A DNA stretch of 64,000 nt from Modicisalibacter radicis (GCF_900961225.1 NZ_CAAHFN010000050.1:52764-116763), one strand, 5' to 3'. Numbered from the stretch's first letter, positions 30,581-41,375 are shown. Numbers and translations are program-made. The notes: generated by a model from the letters alone, not told the origin.

Positions 30581-33500
30581 CATAACCTGATCCGCCTCGG
30601 GACCATCGCCGATTTCTGAGCTGCCTGGGCGGCAGCGAACAGTCATTTTGCACTAGGTATCTTTACCTCATTTTTCTGAGCTGCCTGGGCGGCAGCGAAC
30701 ATGCAGTCGATCATTGATCGGCACATGCAGGATTTCTGAGCTGCCTGGGCGGCAGCGAACCCCATGGCCTGGGCCTGGGCCGCCAGCTCCTGTTTCTGAG
30801 CTGCCTGGGCGGCAGCGAACCTATGCCGCCGCGAATTGCTCGTCCCGGTCGATTTCTGAGCTGCCTGGGCGGCAGCGAACACCTGGCTCACGCCAACGGT
30901 GGGGCTCGGGGATTTCTGAGCTGCCTGGGCGGCAGCGAACTCGGTGATCGCCGTTGCCATCCGATCCAGCTTTTTCTGAGCTGCCTGGGCGGCAGCGAAC
31001 TCGCACTCGATACCGGCCACCAGCACGTCAAGTTTCTGAGCTGCCTGGGCGGCAGCGAACTCATCTACGTGATGCAGCAGGCCGAGGCCGTTTTTCTGAG
31101 CTGCCTGGGCGGCAGCGAACTTGAATAATTGCAGCAACGCCGGCTTTGTGCCTTTCTGAGCTGCCTGGGCGGCAGCGAACGTACCGGCGCCCAGGCAGAC
31201 CGGGCAGTCGTCTTTCTGAGCTGCCTGGGCGGCAGCGAACCGAACGATCGTCCTCAAGGGCTACTACTTCGATTTCTGAGCTGCCTGGGCGGCAGCGAAC
31301 ACGAGCTGGTCGTCGACAACTTCGCCGGGGGTTTTCTGAGCTGCCTGGGCGGCAGCGAACAGTGCGACAACGCGGTCAATAGAGGTCGACAGTTTCTGAG
31401 CTGCCTGGGCGGCAGCGAACGAGCAGGCATACCCCGGAGTACTGCAGCAACTTTTCTGAGCTGCCTGGGCGGCAGCGAACAGGCTAGCGCGGCAGCTTGA
31501 GCAAATCGTGAATTTCTGAGCTGCCTGGGCGGCAGCGAACGTCAACAATTCGGGGTTTACGCCGGACGAGGCTTTCTGAGCTGCCTGGGCGGCAGCGAAC
31601 CTGCCCATCCGCGTACACGTCCGCCACTAGCCTTTCTGAGCTGCCTGGGCGGCAGCGAACATAGTGATGGATGCGTGGATTGAGAACAAGAATTTCTGAG
31701 CTGCCTGGGCGGCAGCGAACGTGAATAGCTGACGCTTGATCGTGCTGCGATTTTTCTGAGCTGCCTGGGCGGCAGCGAACGGCTGTGATGGATGATCGCG
31801 AATTGTTGGAGATTTCTGAGCTGCCTGGGCGGCAGCGAACCGCCCTGGTCTGATCCCCAAGGCGGGCCGCGATTTCTGAGCTGCCTGGGCGGCAGCGAAC
31901 GAAATCTGGCTGGACAAGCTGCGCGCCGCCGATTTCTGAGCTGCCTGGGCGGCAGCGAACACACCAGCCGGCGGCGCGATGCCATGCTGTTCGTTTCTGA
32001 GCTGCCTGGGCGGCAGCGAACTAGCTGTACTCCCAGCTCGACCCCCAGCCATTTTTCTGAGCTGCCTGGGCGGCAGCGAACCGCGCGGATGCCATAGACC
32101 GGCTCGACGAAGCTTTCTGAGCTGCCTGGGCGGCAGCGAACGTCCGGCGCATCACCGATCAGAGCGCTGCCGTTTTCTGAGCTGCCTGGGCGGCAGCGAA
32201 CGGTATTCCCGGGTGTAGTGGCAGATTTCGCGCTTTCTGAGCTGCCTGGGCGGCAGCGAACGCCGATCTTATCAAGCGCGAGCAGCGCGGCGATTTCTGA
32301 GCTGCCTGGGCGGCAGCGAACTTGCGCACACGTTGGCACCGCCAGCTTCTCGCTTTCTGAGCTGCCTGGGCGGCAGCGAACGCAAGACTCGATGACGCCT
32401 ACGCGGCGCGTAGTTTCTGAGCTGCCTGGGCGGCAGCGAACTCGAGGCCGACGTGAGCGAGGCCGAGATTCGCTTTCTGAGCTGCCTGGGCGGCAGCGAA
32501 CTTGGCGTTACCGAGACGCCGGAAGCGCTCGCATTTCTGAGCTGCCTGGGCGGCAGCGAACCCCTTACTTGGACATCTACGAAGTAGTCTCTTTTTCTGA
32601 GCTGCCTGGGCGGCAGCGAACGACCAGCGCGATACCGACCTGACGTTTCAGCATTTCTGAGCTGCCTGGGCGGCAGCGAACAGCCCCATGCTGGCGATCG
32701 CGCCGAGCGTGTTTTTCTGAGCTGCCTGGGCGGCAGCGAACATTATCGAGCACATTGGCGGCATTATTGGGCATTTCTGAGCTGCCTGGGCGGCAGCGAA
32801 CTGGAAGCGCCAAGCAGCCAGTGCGCCATTGAGTTTCTGAGCTGCCTGGGCGGCAGCGAACTCCCTTTTACCGGGAAAGCGGTACTCCCGAATTTTCTGA
32901 GCTGCCTGGGCGGCAGCGAACAAACGGTGGGTAAAGTCGCGCCAGTCCTTGGCTTTCTGAGCTGCCTGGGCGGCAGCGAACCTCAGGTGATCATTCAGGC
33001 CTCACAGGGGTGTTTTCTGAGCTGCCTGGGCGGCAGCGAACCTCAGGTGATCATTCAGGCCTCACAGGGGTGTTTTCTGAGCTGCCTGGGCGGCAGCGAA
33101 CCTGCCGCGCTGATCGAGACGGCGATTGCGACTTTTCTGAGCTGCCTGGGCGGCAGCGAACACCCTGCGCTATCAGGCTGCCCTCGCTTCAATTTTCTGA
33201 GCTGCCTGGGCGGCAGCGAACACGACGCCTGTGCTGAAACCCTGCTCCTCACTTTTCTGAGCTGCCTGGGCGGCAGCGAACCACCGCCTCGGTGTCGGTT
33301 GATGAAGCCGTGCTTTCTGAGCTGCCTGGGCGGCAGCGAACCCCCGGCAATATCGAGTACACCGGCACCCCATTTTCTGAGCTGCCTGGGCGGCAGCGAA
33401 CAACCGGTCATCCTTGAGCATCCCCTGGATGGTTTTCTGAGCTGCCTGGGCGGCAGCGAACATTTATCGGCCTCTCAACATTACTCCCTTTCGTTTCTGA

Positions 33501-33941
33501 GCTGCCTGGGCGGCAGCGAACAATGTGGGCGATGCCTGCCACGCGCTGATTCTTTTCTGAGCTGCCTGGGCGGCAGCGAACAATGGATGTGCGCCAGGCT
33601 TTCGGCCACTCACTTTCTGAGCTGCCTGGGCGGCAGCGAACGGTATGACCGAGTGACAAAGAAAAGGGCATGATTTCTGAGCTGCCTGGGCGGCAGCGAA
33701 CCAGGGTAGGTAGACTTCCCCGCGCCCCTTGATTTTCTGAGCTGCCTGGGCGGCAGCGAACTGGATCATCCACCCCGAGGGTCACGCCTGGCATTTCTGA
33801 GCTGCCTGGGCGGCAGCGAACCGGATGGCTTCAAGTACGTCTCCGCGCTCTATTTTCTGAGCTGCCTGGGCGGCAGCGAACTCGACGCCAGCCAGTCCGC
33901 ATCCATCCTGGTTTTTCTGAGCTGCCTGGGCGGCAGCGAAC
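30553..33941 (-). CRISPR. Type I-F CRISPR array, 57 repeats and 56 spacers
   Basis: 56 identical 28-bp repeats plus one degenerate terminal repeat at 30553-30580. Read on the minus strand the repeat runs GTTCGCTGCCGCCCAGGCAG then CTCAGAAA, with a GCTGCC/GGCAGC hairpin for Csy4. Spacers are 32 bp, except one of 33 bp at 31961-31993. The first, leader-proximal repeat is 33914-33941; transcription is leftward. Spacers 15 and 16 from the leader (33042-33073 and 32982-33013) are identical. The repeat resembles the I-F consensus, agreeing with the Cas proteins. No indel or point change was seen in the 56 intact repeats. Because the unit is 60 bp, periodic open frames cross the array and are artefacts. 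Confidence 0.99.
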
Positions 33942-34070
33942 TAGAGCTTATCACAGCTAAACTCCTGATTGTTAAAGAGCATTCACCTAAAGAAAGCGCC
34001 ACACCCTTTCACAGGAAGTGACGCTATCTTGTTGATTTAAAAGGGCGCTATAGAACCTCCCCAAAAAGGG
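33942..34070 (-). promoter_or_regulatory. CRISPR leader with two IHF-like sites
   Basis: 129 bp, AT-richer than its surroundings, between csy4 and the first repeat. Two sequences match the IHF consensus WATCAA-N4-TTR with one mismatch each: AATCAGGAGTTTA (33958-33970) and AATCAACAAGATA (34025-34037), both on the minus strand. IHF bending of the leader is known to guide spacer integration in type I-F systems. An exact boxA overlaps the proximal site by one base. Confidence 0.75.
33970..33980 (-). promoter_or_regulatory. boxA antitermination motif in the CRISPR leader
   Basis: Minus strand GCTCTTTAACA, identical to the rRNA boxA core bound by NusB/NusE. It begins 29 bp upstream of the first repeat. 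BoxA in CRISPR leaders has been reported to protect long untranslated array transcripts from Rho. Confidence 0.8.
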
Positions 34071-34640
34071 TCAAAACCATGGCACTGTCGCTCCACGGCT
34101 CAGCCCGTAGTGATTGAAGCGTCCTGCTACCGGTGCGGCTTGCGGTTGGCCGTGCTCGATAAACAGCGCAAAGCGCTGGCCACTGGATCGGCTGCTGAGT
34201 GAAACGAAGGGCAAGGTGATGCGTGGTTCGCTGCTGCGTGCGAACCTGGCTTGCGCCTCTTCGATGTCGATGGCATGACGCCGCGCGTAGCGCTTCACCT
34301 GGCTGTCATTGCCGGTCTTGAACTGCCGGCGCCTGACCACGCGATGAAGCGCTTCGTCGGGAACCAGCAGGATCTCTCCGATCTCCACGAGTTCGCGCAT
34401 GCCGGCAAGCCAGGGTTGAGCCATCAGTTGCGCCAGGCTCTGTTGTTGACCATGCAGGCGCAGCCGGTCACCCGGCGTGCGCGCCAGCACGCCGGTCTTG
34501 TGATCCGGGAAACTCACGCCGATGTCGTTCGCGTCCTGGTCGAACAGCGCACGATGCAACCGGCCATAGAGCGCACCCATCAGCATGGCGGGCGGAAAAT
34601 CGGGATCGGGACGCAGGCGAAGGTCGATGTAGTGATCCAT
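34071..34640 (-). CDS. csy4: Cas6f (Csy4) crRNA-processing endoribonuclease
   Basis: 189 aa, the family length. It begins MDHYIDLRLRPDPDFPPAML, very close to P. aeruginosa Csy4. The catalytic His is His29 (GRLHR), and a Ser in LSSRSSGQRF matches the position of Ser148. The protein ends YGLSRGATVPWF, as the family does. It cuts the pre-crRNA 3' of the repeat hairpin and stays bound as the head of the Csy complex. It lies 3 bp after csy3, last in the operon and next to the leader. Confidence 0.98.
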   Translation of the reverse strand: MDHYIDLRLRPDPDFPPAMLMGALYGRLHRALFDQDANDIGVSFPDHKTGVLARTPGDRLRLHGQQQSLAQLMAQPWLAGMRELVEIGEILLVPDEALHRVVRRRQFKTGNDSQVKRYARRHAIDIEEAQARFARSSEPRITLPFVSLSSRSSGQRFALFIEHGQPQAAPVAGRFNHYGLSRGATVPWF

Positions 34641-34643
34641 GGT

Positions 34644-35675
34644 TCACCCCGCGTCGCCGAAGACACCGCCACGGATCAGGGTCGCCATCACGAAGTGCTG
34701 CTGCTCGGTTGCCGGCACCTGATCCTTGAGCAGCCAATTGTCGAGCAGGTTGTAGAAGTCCACTTTCTGCTTCGGCTGGCGGTAGGCCGTCCCCTGGGTG
34801 GTCACCGAGCCATAGGGCTCGACGGCGATCGGCCCCAGATCACTGCCGTCCGCCGGGGCCGGGTACCAGGTGTCGATGGTGCGCAGGGCGTTGCCGATCT
34901 TCTGCGAGTGAATGGCGGCGTTCCTGTCGTCGCCGATACTGTAGAGGGTCTTGCTCTTGTTGCCACGGTCGAGGATCAGCTCCTGCGACGGGAAAACTTC
35001 CTGGCCGGCGCCAATACGCGCAAAGGCGACCACATCCAGCAGCAGATAGTGCTCGCCAGCCAGGGCACTGGCGATCACCTCCCCCAGCGCGCGCGTTTGC
35101 TCGTCGCCAGTGAAGTCACGGGTCGAGCGCTCCAGGGCATTGTCGAAGGTCCACGCTTGTTCGGTCTCTCCGGCCCGGGTCTGGCGCACCGTCACTTCGA
35201 GCGCTTCGGCCTTGAGACGGTTGCGCCACAGGAAACGCCCGTTGGCGAGGTTGCAGGCGTAGCGATGGGCCAGTTCCTGAAAGCCGTGCTCGCTGGCGTA
35301 GCTTTCGACCGCCTGCTTCAGTTTGGCTTGATAGTCGGCACTGTTGCAGGCCGAGGGGGTACCGGCACCGGCCAGCACGCGCAGCGTGAAATGTACCGCC
35401 AGGGTATCGGCATCGTGGGGCAGGGCGGCGATGTCTACGGTCTGAAGATTGGGGTTTTCGATGGCGGCATCGAGCTTGAGCGGGTCCTGATCCTTGGTCT
35501 TCAGACGGTTGGAAATGGTGCCGCGCACGGACTTTTCCGTGACCGGGATGTGGGGCCAGGCGGTGAATTGGTCGCGCTTATCCCAGTTGCCGGCGCTGAA
35601 CAGCGCATCGGAGGGGTCGAGCTTGCGCTCGAAGGCGAGGACGGAAGCGGTTTTCAGAGCGTCGTTCTTGGCCAT
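34644..35675 (-). CDS. csy3: Cas7f (Csy3) backbone subunit of the Csy complex
   Basis: 343 aa ([20 protein letters not shown]), with [20 protein letters not shown] and [19 protein letters not shown] typical of Csy3. Six copies are known to form the helical backbone along the spacer part of the crRNA. An AGGAGAACACC ribosome site precedes the ATG. It lies between csy2 (19 bp upstream) and csy4 (3 bp downstream). Confidence 0.97.
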   Translation of the reverse strand: MAKNDALKTASVLAFERKLDPSDALFSAGNWDKRDQFTAWPHIPVTEKSVRGTISNRLKTKDQDPLKLDAAIENPNLQTVDIAALPHDADTLAVHFTLRVLAGAGTPSACNSADYQAKLKQAVESYASEHGFQELAHRYACNLANGRFLWRNRLKAEALEVTVRQTRAGETEQAWTFDNALERSTRDFTGDEQTRALGEVIASALAGEHYLLLDVVAFARIGAGQEVFPSQELILDRGNKSKTLYSIGDDRNAAIHSQKIGNALRTIDTWYPAPADGSDLGPIAVEPYGSVTTQGTAYRQPKQKVDFYNLLDNWLLKDQVPATEQQHFVMATLIRGGVFGDAG

Positions 35676-35694
35676 GAGGTGTTCTCCTTGATGA

Positions 35695-36687
35695 TCAGTC
35701 TGCGTCGGAATGGGTCAGGACGTAGTCGTTGGTGAGGCGGTAAACACCGCGTTCGAGATCATTGTCGACGAACCACAACAGCGCGTCCGGGTTGTGCAGT
35801 CGATGCGGGCTGACCCACTCGCCGATCGAATAGAGGCTTTCGACGAATTGGAACGGCACCCGCGTATCACGCGCATTGGCGACCTCGCCGGGATCGAATA
35901 GCTCGGAAATAGCGCCGTAGCCGACCGGTATGGGCACCAACCAGCCAGGGTAGGGACGGCGAATTTCCCACTTCGCCACTTCCTTGGTCTGGCCCTCCTT
36001 ATCCTCATATGTCTCGATTCGGCATTCATGATTGAGCCGGCAGAGATCGAGCCAGGCGTCCAGGGCGGTTGCGTTGTCGTCGTCGGCCTTGAGTGTTTCC
36101 GTGTGCTCGGTCAGATAGTCATCTCGCAGCACCAACGCAAAGCCAGGCAGCAGCCGGCGCTTGAGGCGTCGCCACTGTTTGCCGCGTTCTTCCTCGTTAT
36201 CATCGAAGGTGATCAGCTCCGGGCGCTGTCGTTTTGACTCGCTCAGAGGCGGCATGACGCTGCCACCGGCGATGCGCATGCTCTGCATCTGATCGAACAG
36301 TTGGCGGGCAATGGTCCGGCGACGCTCGGCATTGCTCAGATCGTCGCCATCGGACTCGATGCCGATAAGCAGGGTCACGTCCAGATGCGCGCGCCCCTCC
36401 TCGACGATGGCCGCCGTGGCGCCGGACTTGTCCACGGGATTGCGCGTGAGGTGAAACGCTCGGGTAAATCCGCCCTCAGTGACCTGCGGCTCGATGTGGT
36501 GGCACACCACGCCAACACCGTCGAAGACAATCCGGATATCGTCGGGCAGATTGCGCTCCAGTGTCTGGATGGCGCCCATGAAGGCGCTCATGGCGGGGAA
36601 GCCCCAGGTCATCGAGCTGGAGATGGCGTTGGCGTTCTGGATGCGAAGCCGGGGCAGAACCAGGAGATGCGAGATGGAATCGATCAT
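35695..36687 (-). CDS. csy2: Cas5f (Csy2) subunit of the Csy complex
   Basis: 330 aa. It begins [20 protein letters not shown], followed by [20 protein letters not shown], typical of Csy2. With Csy1 it caps the 5' handle of the crRNA and contributes to PAM reading and non-specific DNA contact. The start overlaps the csy1 stop by 4 bp (ATGA), indicating coupled translation. Confidence 0.96.
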   Translation of the reverse strand: MIDSISHLLVLPRLRIQNANAISSSMTWGFPAMSAFMGAIQTLERNLPDDIRIVFDGVGVVCHHIEPQVTEGGFTRAFHLTRNPVDKSGATAAIVEEGRAHLDVTLLIGIESDGDDLSNAERRRTIARQLFDQMQSMRIAGGSVMPPLSESKRQRPELITFDDNEEERGKQWRRLKRRLLPGFALVLRDDYLTEHTETLKADDDNATALDAWLDLCRLNHECRIETYEDKEGQTKEVAKWEIRRPYPGWLVPIPVGYGAISELFDPGEVANARDTRVPFQFVESLYSIGEWVSPHRLHNPDALLWFVDNDLERGVYRLTNDYVLTHSDAD

Positions 36688-38030
36688 GTCAGGTCTCCTG
36701 CGTCTTCCTCATCATCACGCAGCGCATCCTGAAGGTCGTCGAGCTGGCGGCGGAAGCGTTTCAACACGTCGTCGAACCGGCTTTTCCAATGCCCATGCTC
36801 GATGTCGCCGAACTGCAGCGGGCTTTTTTGTCCCAGCTCTCGATTGAGCCAGAGCGCAGCACGCGCGCTGATCTCATCGTGCCAATTGGACTGGCGTCGC
36901 GCTTCGGCGAATTCCGCGTCCTGCTCGGCCCGCCCGGGGTCGAGCCAGTACTGCTCTTCCGAAGCGAGTTCGCAGCGCGCTTCGGTGGTCCAGCCCGGCG
37001 TGAGCGAATGCATGTCGAAAGTGAACAGCATCAGCTCATCGACCAGCATGGCGGTCAGGTCATCGCGCAAATCGCGCGTCTGCCTGTTGGCGGTGGGGTC
37101 GGATGCGAGAAAGCGCTTCAGATCACTGAGCGTGCGCCGAACTTCCGGGCGTCCTTTGAACGCCTTGAACGGATCACGCATCGGCGCGTAGACCTCGCGT
37201 GACTGCCAGTTCGGGGGAAGGGAGGCGAGCAGGTAGTTTTGGCCGCCACGCTCGCTATTGAGCTGGGAGATGTTCTGGGGCTTGGTGCCGCCGAGCTTTT
37301 GAACCGAGAGATTCAGGTAGTCGGCATAGCCACCCTGAAAAGCGGCGTCTTCGCGTCGTGCCTTACGACCCGCCTTGGCGTGGTCCCCGAAACGTGCCTC
37401 GCTCAGCCGTGCATGAACCGGATGGGTGAGCGCTGTCGCATAGAGAGGTGCCAACAAACGGTAGTCTTTGTCACTGGCAGGGTCATCGCCCACCAGCCAA
37501 TAGACCTGCTTGCCACGCGCATGAGAACTCGGCGTCCCTTTTGGCTCGACGATATCCGCGAAGGCGCGTACCCAGCTTTCTGCTTCCGCTCGGTCTTGGC
37601 TCAAAGCCTCGATCAGCGCCTCGTCGCCATCGAGCGCTCGTTCCAGTAGCGAGCGTTCTTCCCATTTCAGCTTGAGGAACTTGTAGACATCCAGTGCGGC
37701 TGCGTTACCTACGACATCGCCTTCGAAGTCAGCCGGCAGGCAGTGGCTGCCCACCAGTTCGTTTCGCTCGAGCTGGCTGGGCTCTACGTAGAGGTTGGTG
37801 CCTTTGGCGTCGGGATGCATCGCCTTGAGCGAGTGGGTGACGACCTGAAGCTGGCTGACGCGACGTGCGGCATCGGCAAGCCAGGTCTGCGGCTCGAACT
37901 GCTGATGCAGTTTGAGGTACGCGGGATCGTCCGGCGCGAGCTTTTCCGTCTTGGTCAGAAAACGCTCGTAGATGAATCCACGAATGACTGCCTCAAGCGT
38001 CGGCGGTGGACTATTAGTCGGCTCTGACAT
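36684..38030 (-). CDS. csy1: Cas8f (Csy1) large subunit, PAM recognition
   Basis: 448 aa from ATG 38030 (MSEPTNSPPPTLEAVIRGFI), chosen because AGGGG lies five bases upstream; an in-frame ATG at 38042 is weaker. Features such as GTNLYVEPSQ, GNAAALDVYKFLKLKWE and NISQLNSERGGQNYLLASLP are typical of Csy1. In the I-F complex this subunit recognises the GG/CC PAM and recruits Cas2-3. It is 27 bp after cas3 and overlaps csy2. Confidence 0.96.
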   Translation of the reverse strand: MSEPTNSPPPTLEAVIRGFIYERFLTKTEKLAPDDPAYLKLHQQFEPQTWLADAARRVSQLQVVTHSLKAMHPDAKGTNLYVEPSQLERNELVGSHCLPADFEGDVVGNAAALDVYKFLKLKWEERSLLERALDGDEALIEALSQDRAEAESWVRAFADIVEPKGTPSSHARGKQVYWLVGDDPASDKDYRLLAPLYATALTHPVHARLSEARFGDHAKAGRKARREDAAFQGGYADYLNLSVQKLGGTKPQNISQLNSERGGQNYLLASLPPNWQSREVYAPMRDPFKAFKGRPEVRRTLSDLKRFLASDPTANRQTRDLRDDLTAMLVDELMLFTFDMHSLTPGWTTEARCELASEEQYWLDPGRAEQDAEFAEARRQSNWHDEISARAALWLNRELGQKSPLQFGDIEHGHWKSRFDDVLKRFRRQLDDLQDALRDDEEDAGDLT

Positions 38031-38057
38031 ACTTCCCCTCATTGGTAGAATGAACTG

Positions 38058-41000
38058 TCATCTTTTCCTCACAAACCCCAGCGCCGGATGAAAGTGCCAC
38101 CCCTGCGGGGCACGATCCGGTTTGAGGCGAATGCGGCCGAAACGCATCGCGCAGTGTTCGAGCGTCATATCCATGGCCTCGGCTTGTTCACTCAAGGCCG
38201 CCAGGTAGTCCGGTTCGTTCCAGGGTGATACGCGCGGGTTGTGCAGCGCTTCGTTCGGTAGGCGATCCAGCTCGGATTCGACCGGGGTCAACTTCGTCTC
38301 CTTGCCGTCCTGATCCACACGCCAGAAGCCGTAATCCTCTTCGCTCTCGTCGGGTAGCAGCACGAACTCGGCATCCGGCACGTTGTCTTCGCGGAAAGGC
38401 TGTTGCTGGATCGCCACGGCGCTCAGCGACATCGCCGGCGGCCTGTAGAACAGATAGGCGCCCAGGTGGATCGGCTTGCGCCGACGCGTGCGTCGCTGGC
38501 CGGGTGGTTCGGCGCCCTCCACCATCAGCATCTTGAGCCGCGCGTGTTCGAGATCGACCAGCTTGCTGGTGGGCTCGAGGGGCTCGGCCGGCAGTAGGCG
38601 CGGGCGCGAGTCGATGGCGGCGATTTCCTCATCGCGTAGCAGCGTAGGCAGTCGATGCTTGGTCAGCGGCCAATCATTGTTTTCGAAGCCAGGCCGGCGA
38701 AAAGCGGGTCGTTCGCCCTCTAGATGCTTCACGTTGGTTTCCAGCAGGGCGATATTGGGCGTCTCGACCGGCTCGGGCCGGTGGCGTCGCACGCGCCCGG
38801 CGAGCTGGATGATCGAGCGCATGGAGGAGGGCTCGACCACGGCCCAGTCGTAATCGTGGTCCCGCCCGACTTCGGTCACCGGTGAGCCGAGCACGACGAA
38901 CAGGTGATCTTCGGCGTCACCGACGAGCCGCCGGTGTATATCGGCCAGTTCGAATACCGCCGCCGAATCGCGGCGGTCCAGCGCTCGGTCGAGCCGGGCT
39001 TCCAGGCGTGAGCGCAACAGCAGCGGAAACTGCGAGTGATAGACGCACAGGTGAATCTGGGTGCCCTCGGGAATCTCAGCGCGATAGATGGCCTGCGCCA
39101 CCGCTACCAGCGGCTCGATATTGGCCATGCGCACCAGGCCGAAGCTGACACACTTGCCGCTTTGCGTATCGCACTCATGATGCCGTTCATGCAGGGTGAA
39201 GGCTTCTGAGAGGATGGTCTGTGCCACCGCCTCATGGATGGCGTCCGGATGCGTGGACGGCGCGGAGATGGGCACGAGCGTGCCGCGTCGCAGTGGATCG
39301 AGCTTGGCGAGACGGGCAGCGCGCTTGCGGGCGAAAGCACCGTGGGCGCTATCGAAGTCGCCCCCATCGGCGCAGCTCTGGTGCGTGCAGCCATGCTCGT
39401 CGAACCAGGCGCAGACGGGGGCGGCCGGTGCGTTGGGTGTGCCGCGATGCCTCTGGTAGTCGGCGCGCCCCTCCCGGTAAGCGTCGAACAGGCCGCGCAC
39501 CAGCGCCGGTGGCAGTGTCGCGGAAGAGAGCAACACTCGAGAGCCCAGCAGGCCGGTCCAGTAGACCAGCCGTGTCAGCGCGGGCAGATCATCGATATCG
39601 AAATCGTCCGGCTCATCGAGCACCAGATCGCCGCTCATCAGCCGCAGCATCGGTGCAATCTGGCCACCGCCGCGCAGACTTTCGGTAGCCGGCATCAGGT
39701 GATCGATCGTACAGACCAGCACCGGGGCCTGGATCAGCGCCCGTGCCTGTGGGTCGACGACTGCCTTGCCCAGTACGCGGTGGGAATTCAGATCACCTTC
39801 GAATAGCACGTGCCCTTGATCATCGAGCAGCTCGGCGCGCGATTCAGATCCACCGGTGCCCTGCTGATGCGCGAACAGCGCACGGCTGGCGCTACCGCCC
39901 ACACGGATGGCCAGTTCGTCGTCGCCGAGCCCGAGACGTTCGCGGTAGGCATGCCCGGTCTGCAGGGTCAGGGTGCGCAGGCCCAGCGCGATCGAGAAGC
40001 GCGCGCCGCTCTCGGGGTCGGCCAGGGCATACAGGATGCGCCCGTTGGCGATGGTCTTGCCGCAGCCGGTGGACGCCATGTTGATGCCGAAGAATCCCTG
40101 CTCCCGGCACATGTCGCGCAGGCCGGTGGCCAGGTCGAAGGCCTTGTCCTGCCAGCGAAAGCGGGCGTCGCGGCTGCGCGCCTTGAACCCTTTGTGGCGG
40201 GCGATCCGCGGTAGCGCCGTGGCGATATCCGGCAGTGCGTGAACGATCTCGCCGGTGGCACGCGTCACGCCCAGCAGGTGCTCGGTCAGCGGCTGGCAGC
40301 GTTCACGTTTGCCGTCGCGGAAGGTGGTGTTGGCATGGAGTGCCTCGTTCCAGGGCCCGCTGAGCCGCCCGACATCGACGAGGCTCGAATAGTGATGGTC
40401 CGCGAGCATCAGGGCGAGCCGGGCCAGATGCATGACGTAGGGCGATTCCAGCGGTGGCGTCTGCCCGTGCAGTTCGCCCAGTTGCCGGGCCAATCGCTGC
40501 GCCCTCTCTCGCCATGGTTTGTCCGTGATCGGCAGGCCGTGGGAGAACTGCCACCACGGCGCCAGCTCGCTGGCATCCGCGGGTTCGACGCGCTCGTTCC
40601 AGGCCGCCGAGATGTCGCCCGGCAGAACTGGAAGTGCACTGGCGTTGAGTGTCGACTTGGCACCTGACCATTTCTGGGAGCCGTCGTCGTTTTCGGCGGG
40701 TAGTGCCGGCAGACGGTGGTGGCTGACGATCAGCCAGCCGATAGCGGCGTCGATCGGCGGTAAGTGGGCAAAGGGCGATTCTCCCGCGGCCGGGATATCC
40801 AGCCCGTCTTTTCTGAGGCGCGTCAACCAGCAGGCGTCGTCTTCGGCCGTTGGCTGATGCAGTCGCGCCAGCCACTCGGCATCGCTATCGTCACCGACGA
40901 AGGCTTCGAGGAGGCGCAGCGATACCCACTCGTGGCGGTAGCGGTTGCGTCCCTCCAGCTTGCCGGAGAGGCGCTGCTGAAAGGCGTCGGTGGCCTTGCC

Positions 41001-41375
41001 CAGGTCGTGGAACAGCGCGGCCATCGAGGCCAGCAGATGGATCTGACGCAGCGAGTGCCAGTCGTTCTCGTCCTCGCCGCGCAGTATGTTGCGTCGGGTG
41101 GTATTGGTCGGCGTGGCGCCGCGGGCATTGAATGACGAGGCGTCGCCGACGATCCACAGCAGCTCGCTGTGATCGTGGCCGCGAATCCAGTGGCAGGCCA
41201 CGGCTGTATTCTTGCGCGCCTTCTGGCGCAGCAGCTTTCTCAACGTATCGAGCCCGGCTTTGGTGATCGCTGTCTGCCAGGTGCGCTCGCCGCGGCGTTC
41301 GGCGAACTGGTCGAGAATCCGGCGGGTTTCCTTGAGCGCGTTCTTGCGGCACTGGGAGACGATCAGTACGTTCAT
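38058..41375 (-). CDS. cas3: Cas2-3 fusion nuclease-helicase of type I-F
   Basis: 1105 aa. The N-terminal about 95 residues (MNVLIVSQCRKNALKETRRI) form the Cas2-like domain that marks type I-F. An HD nuclease domain follows, with His-Asp at 123-124 in LFHDLGKATDAF. The SF2 helicase has Walker A STGCGKT near 435, DEPD near 583 and motif VI QLAGRVRRHR near 855. It degrades target DNA after recruitment by the Csy complex and also joins Cas1 during spacer acquisition. Its start overlaps the cas1 stop by 4 bp. No motif appears damaged. Confidence 0.98.
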   Translation of the reverse strand: MNVLIVSQCRKNALKETRRILDQFAERRGERTWQTAITKAGLDTLRKLLRQKARKNTAVACHWIRGHDHSELLWIVGDASSFNARGATPTNTTRRNILRGEDENDWHSLRQIHLLASMAALFHDLGKATDAFQQRLSGKLEGRNRYRHEWVSLRLLEAFVGDDSDAEWLARLHQPTAEDDACWLTRLRKDGLDIPAAGESPFAHLPPIDAAIGWLIVSHHRLPALPAENDDGSQKWSGAKSTLNASALPVLPGDISAAWNERVEPADASELAPWWQFSHGLPITDKPWRERAQRLARQLGELHGQTPPLESPYVMHLARLALMLADHHYSSLVDVGRLSGPWNEALHANTTFRDGKRERCQPLTEHLLGVTRATGEIVHALPDIATALPRIARHKGFKARSRDARFRWQDKAFDLATGLRDMCREQGFFGINMASTGCGKTIANGRILYALADPESGARFSIALGLRTLTLQTGHAYRERLGLGDDELAIRVGGSASRALFAHQQGTGGSESRAELLDDQGHVLFEGDLNSHRVLGKAVVDPQARALIQAPVLVCTIDHLMPATESLRGGGQIAPMLRLMSGDLVLDEPDDFDIDDLPALTRLVYWTGLLGSRVLLSSATLPPALVRGLFDAYREGRADYQRHRGTPNAPAAPVCAWFDEHGCTHQSCADGGDFDSAHGAFARKRAARLAKLDPLRRGTLVPISAPSTHPDAIHEAVAQTILSEAFTLHERHHECDTQSGKCVSFGLVRMANIEPLVAVAQAIYRAEIPEGTQIHLCVYHSQFPLLLRSRLEARLDRALDRRDSAAVFELADIHRRLVGDAEDHLFVVLGSPVTEVGRDHDYDWAVVEPSSMRSIIQLAGRVRRHRPEPVETPNIALLETNVKHLEGERPAFRRPGFENNDWPLTKHRLPTLLRDEEIAAIDSRPRLLPAEPLEPTSKLVDLEHARLKMLMVEGAEPPGQRRTRRRKPIHLGAYLFYRPPAMSLSAVAIQQQPFREDNVPDAEFVLLPDESEEDYGFWRVDQDGKETKLTPVESELDRLPNEALHNPRVSPWNEPDYLAALSEQAEAMDMTLEHCAMRFGRIRLKPDRAPQGWHFHPALGFVRKR

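Noticed and set aside
30553..33941. Many open frames with periodic peptides (FLSCLGGSE, FAAAQAAQK, SELPGRQRT and others) across the CRISPR array
   Set aside because: The repeat-spacer unit is 60 bp, divisible by three, so repeats stay in frame and create long open frames. They are an artefact of the array, not repeat proteins.
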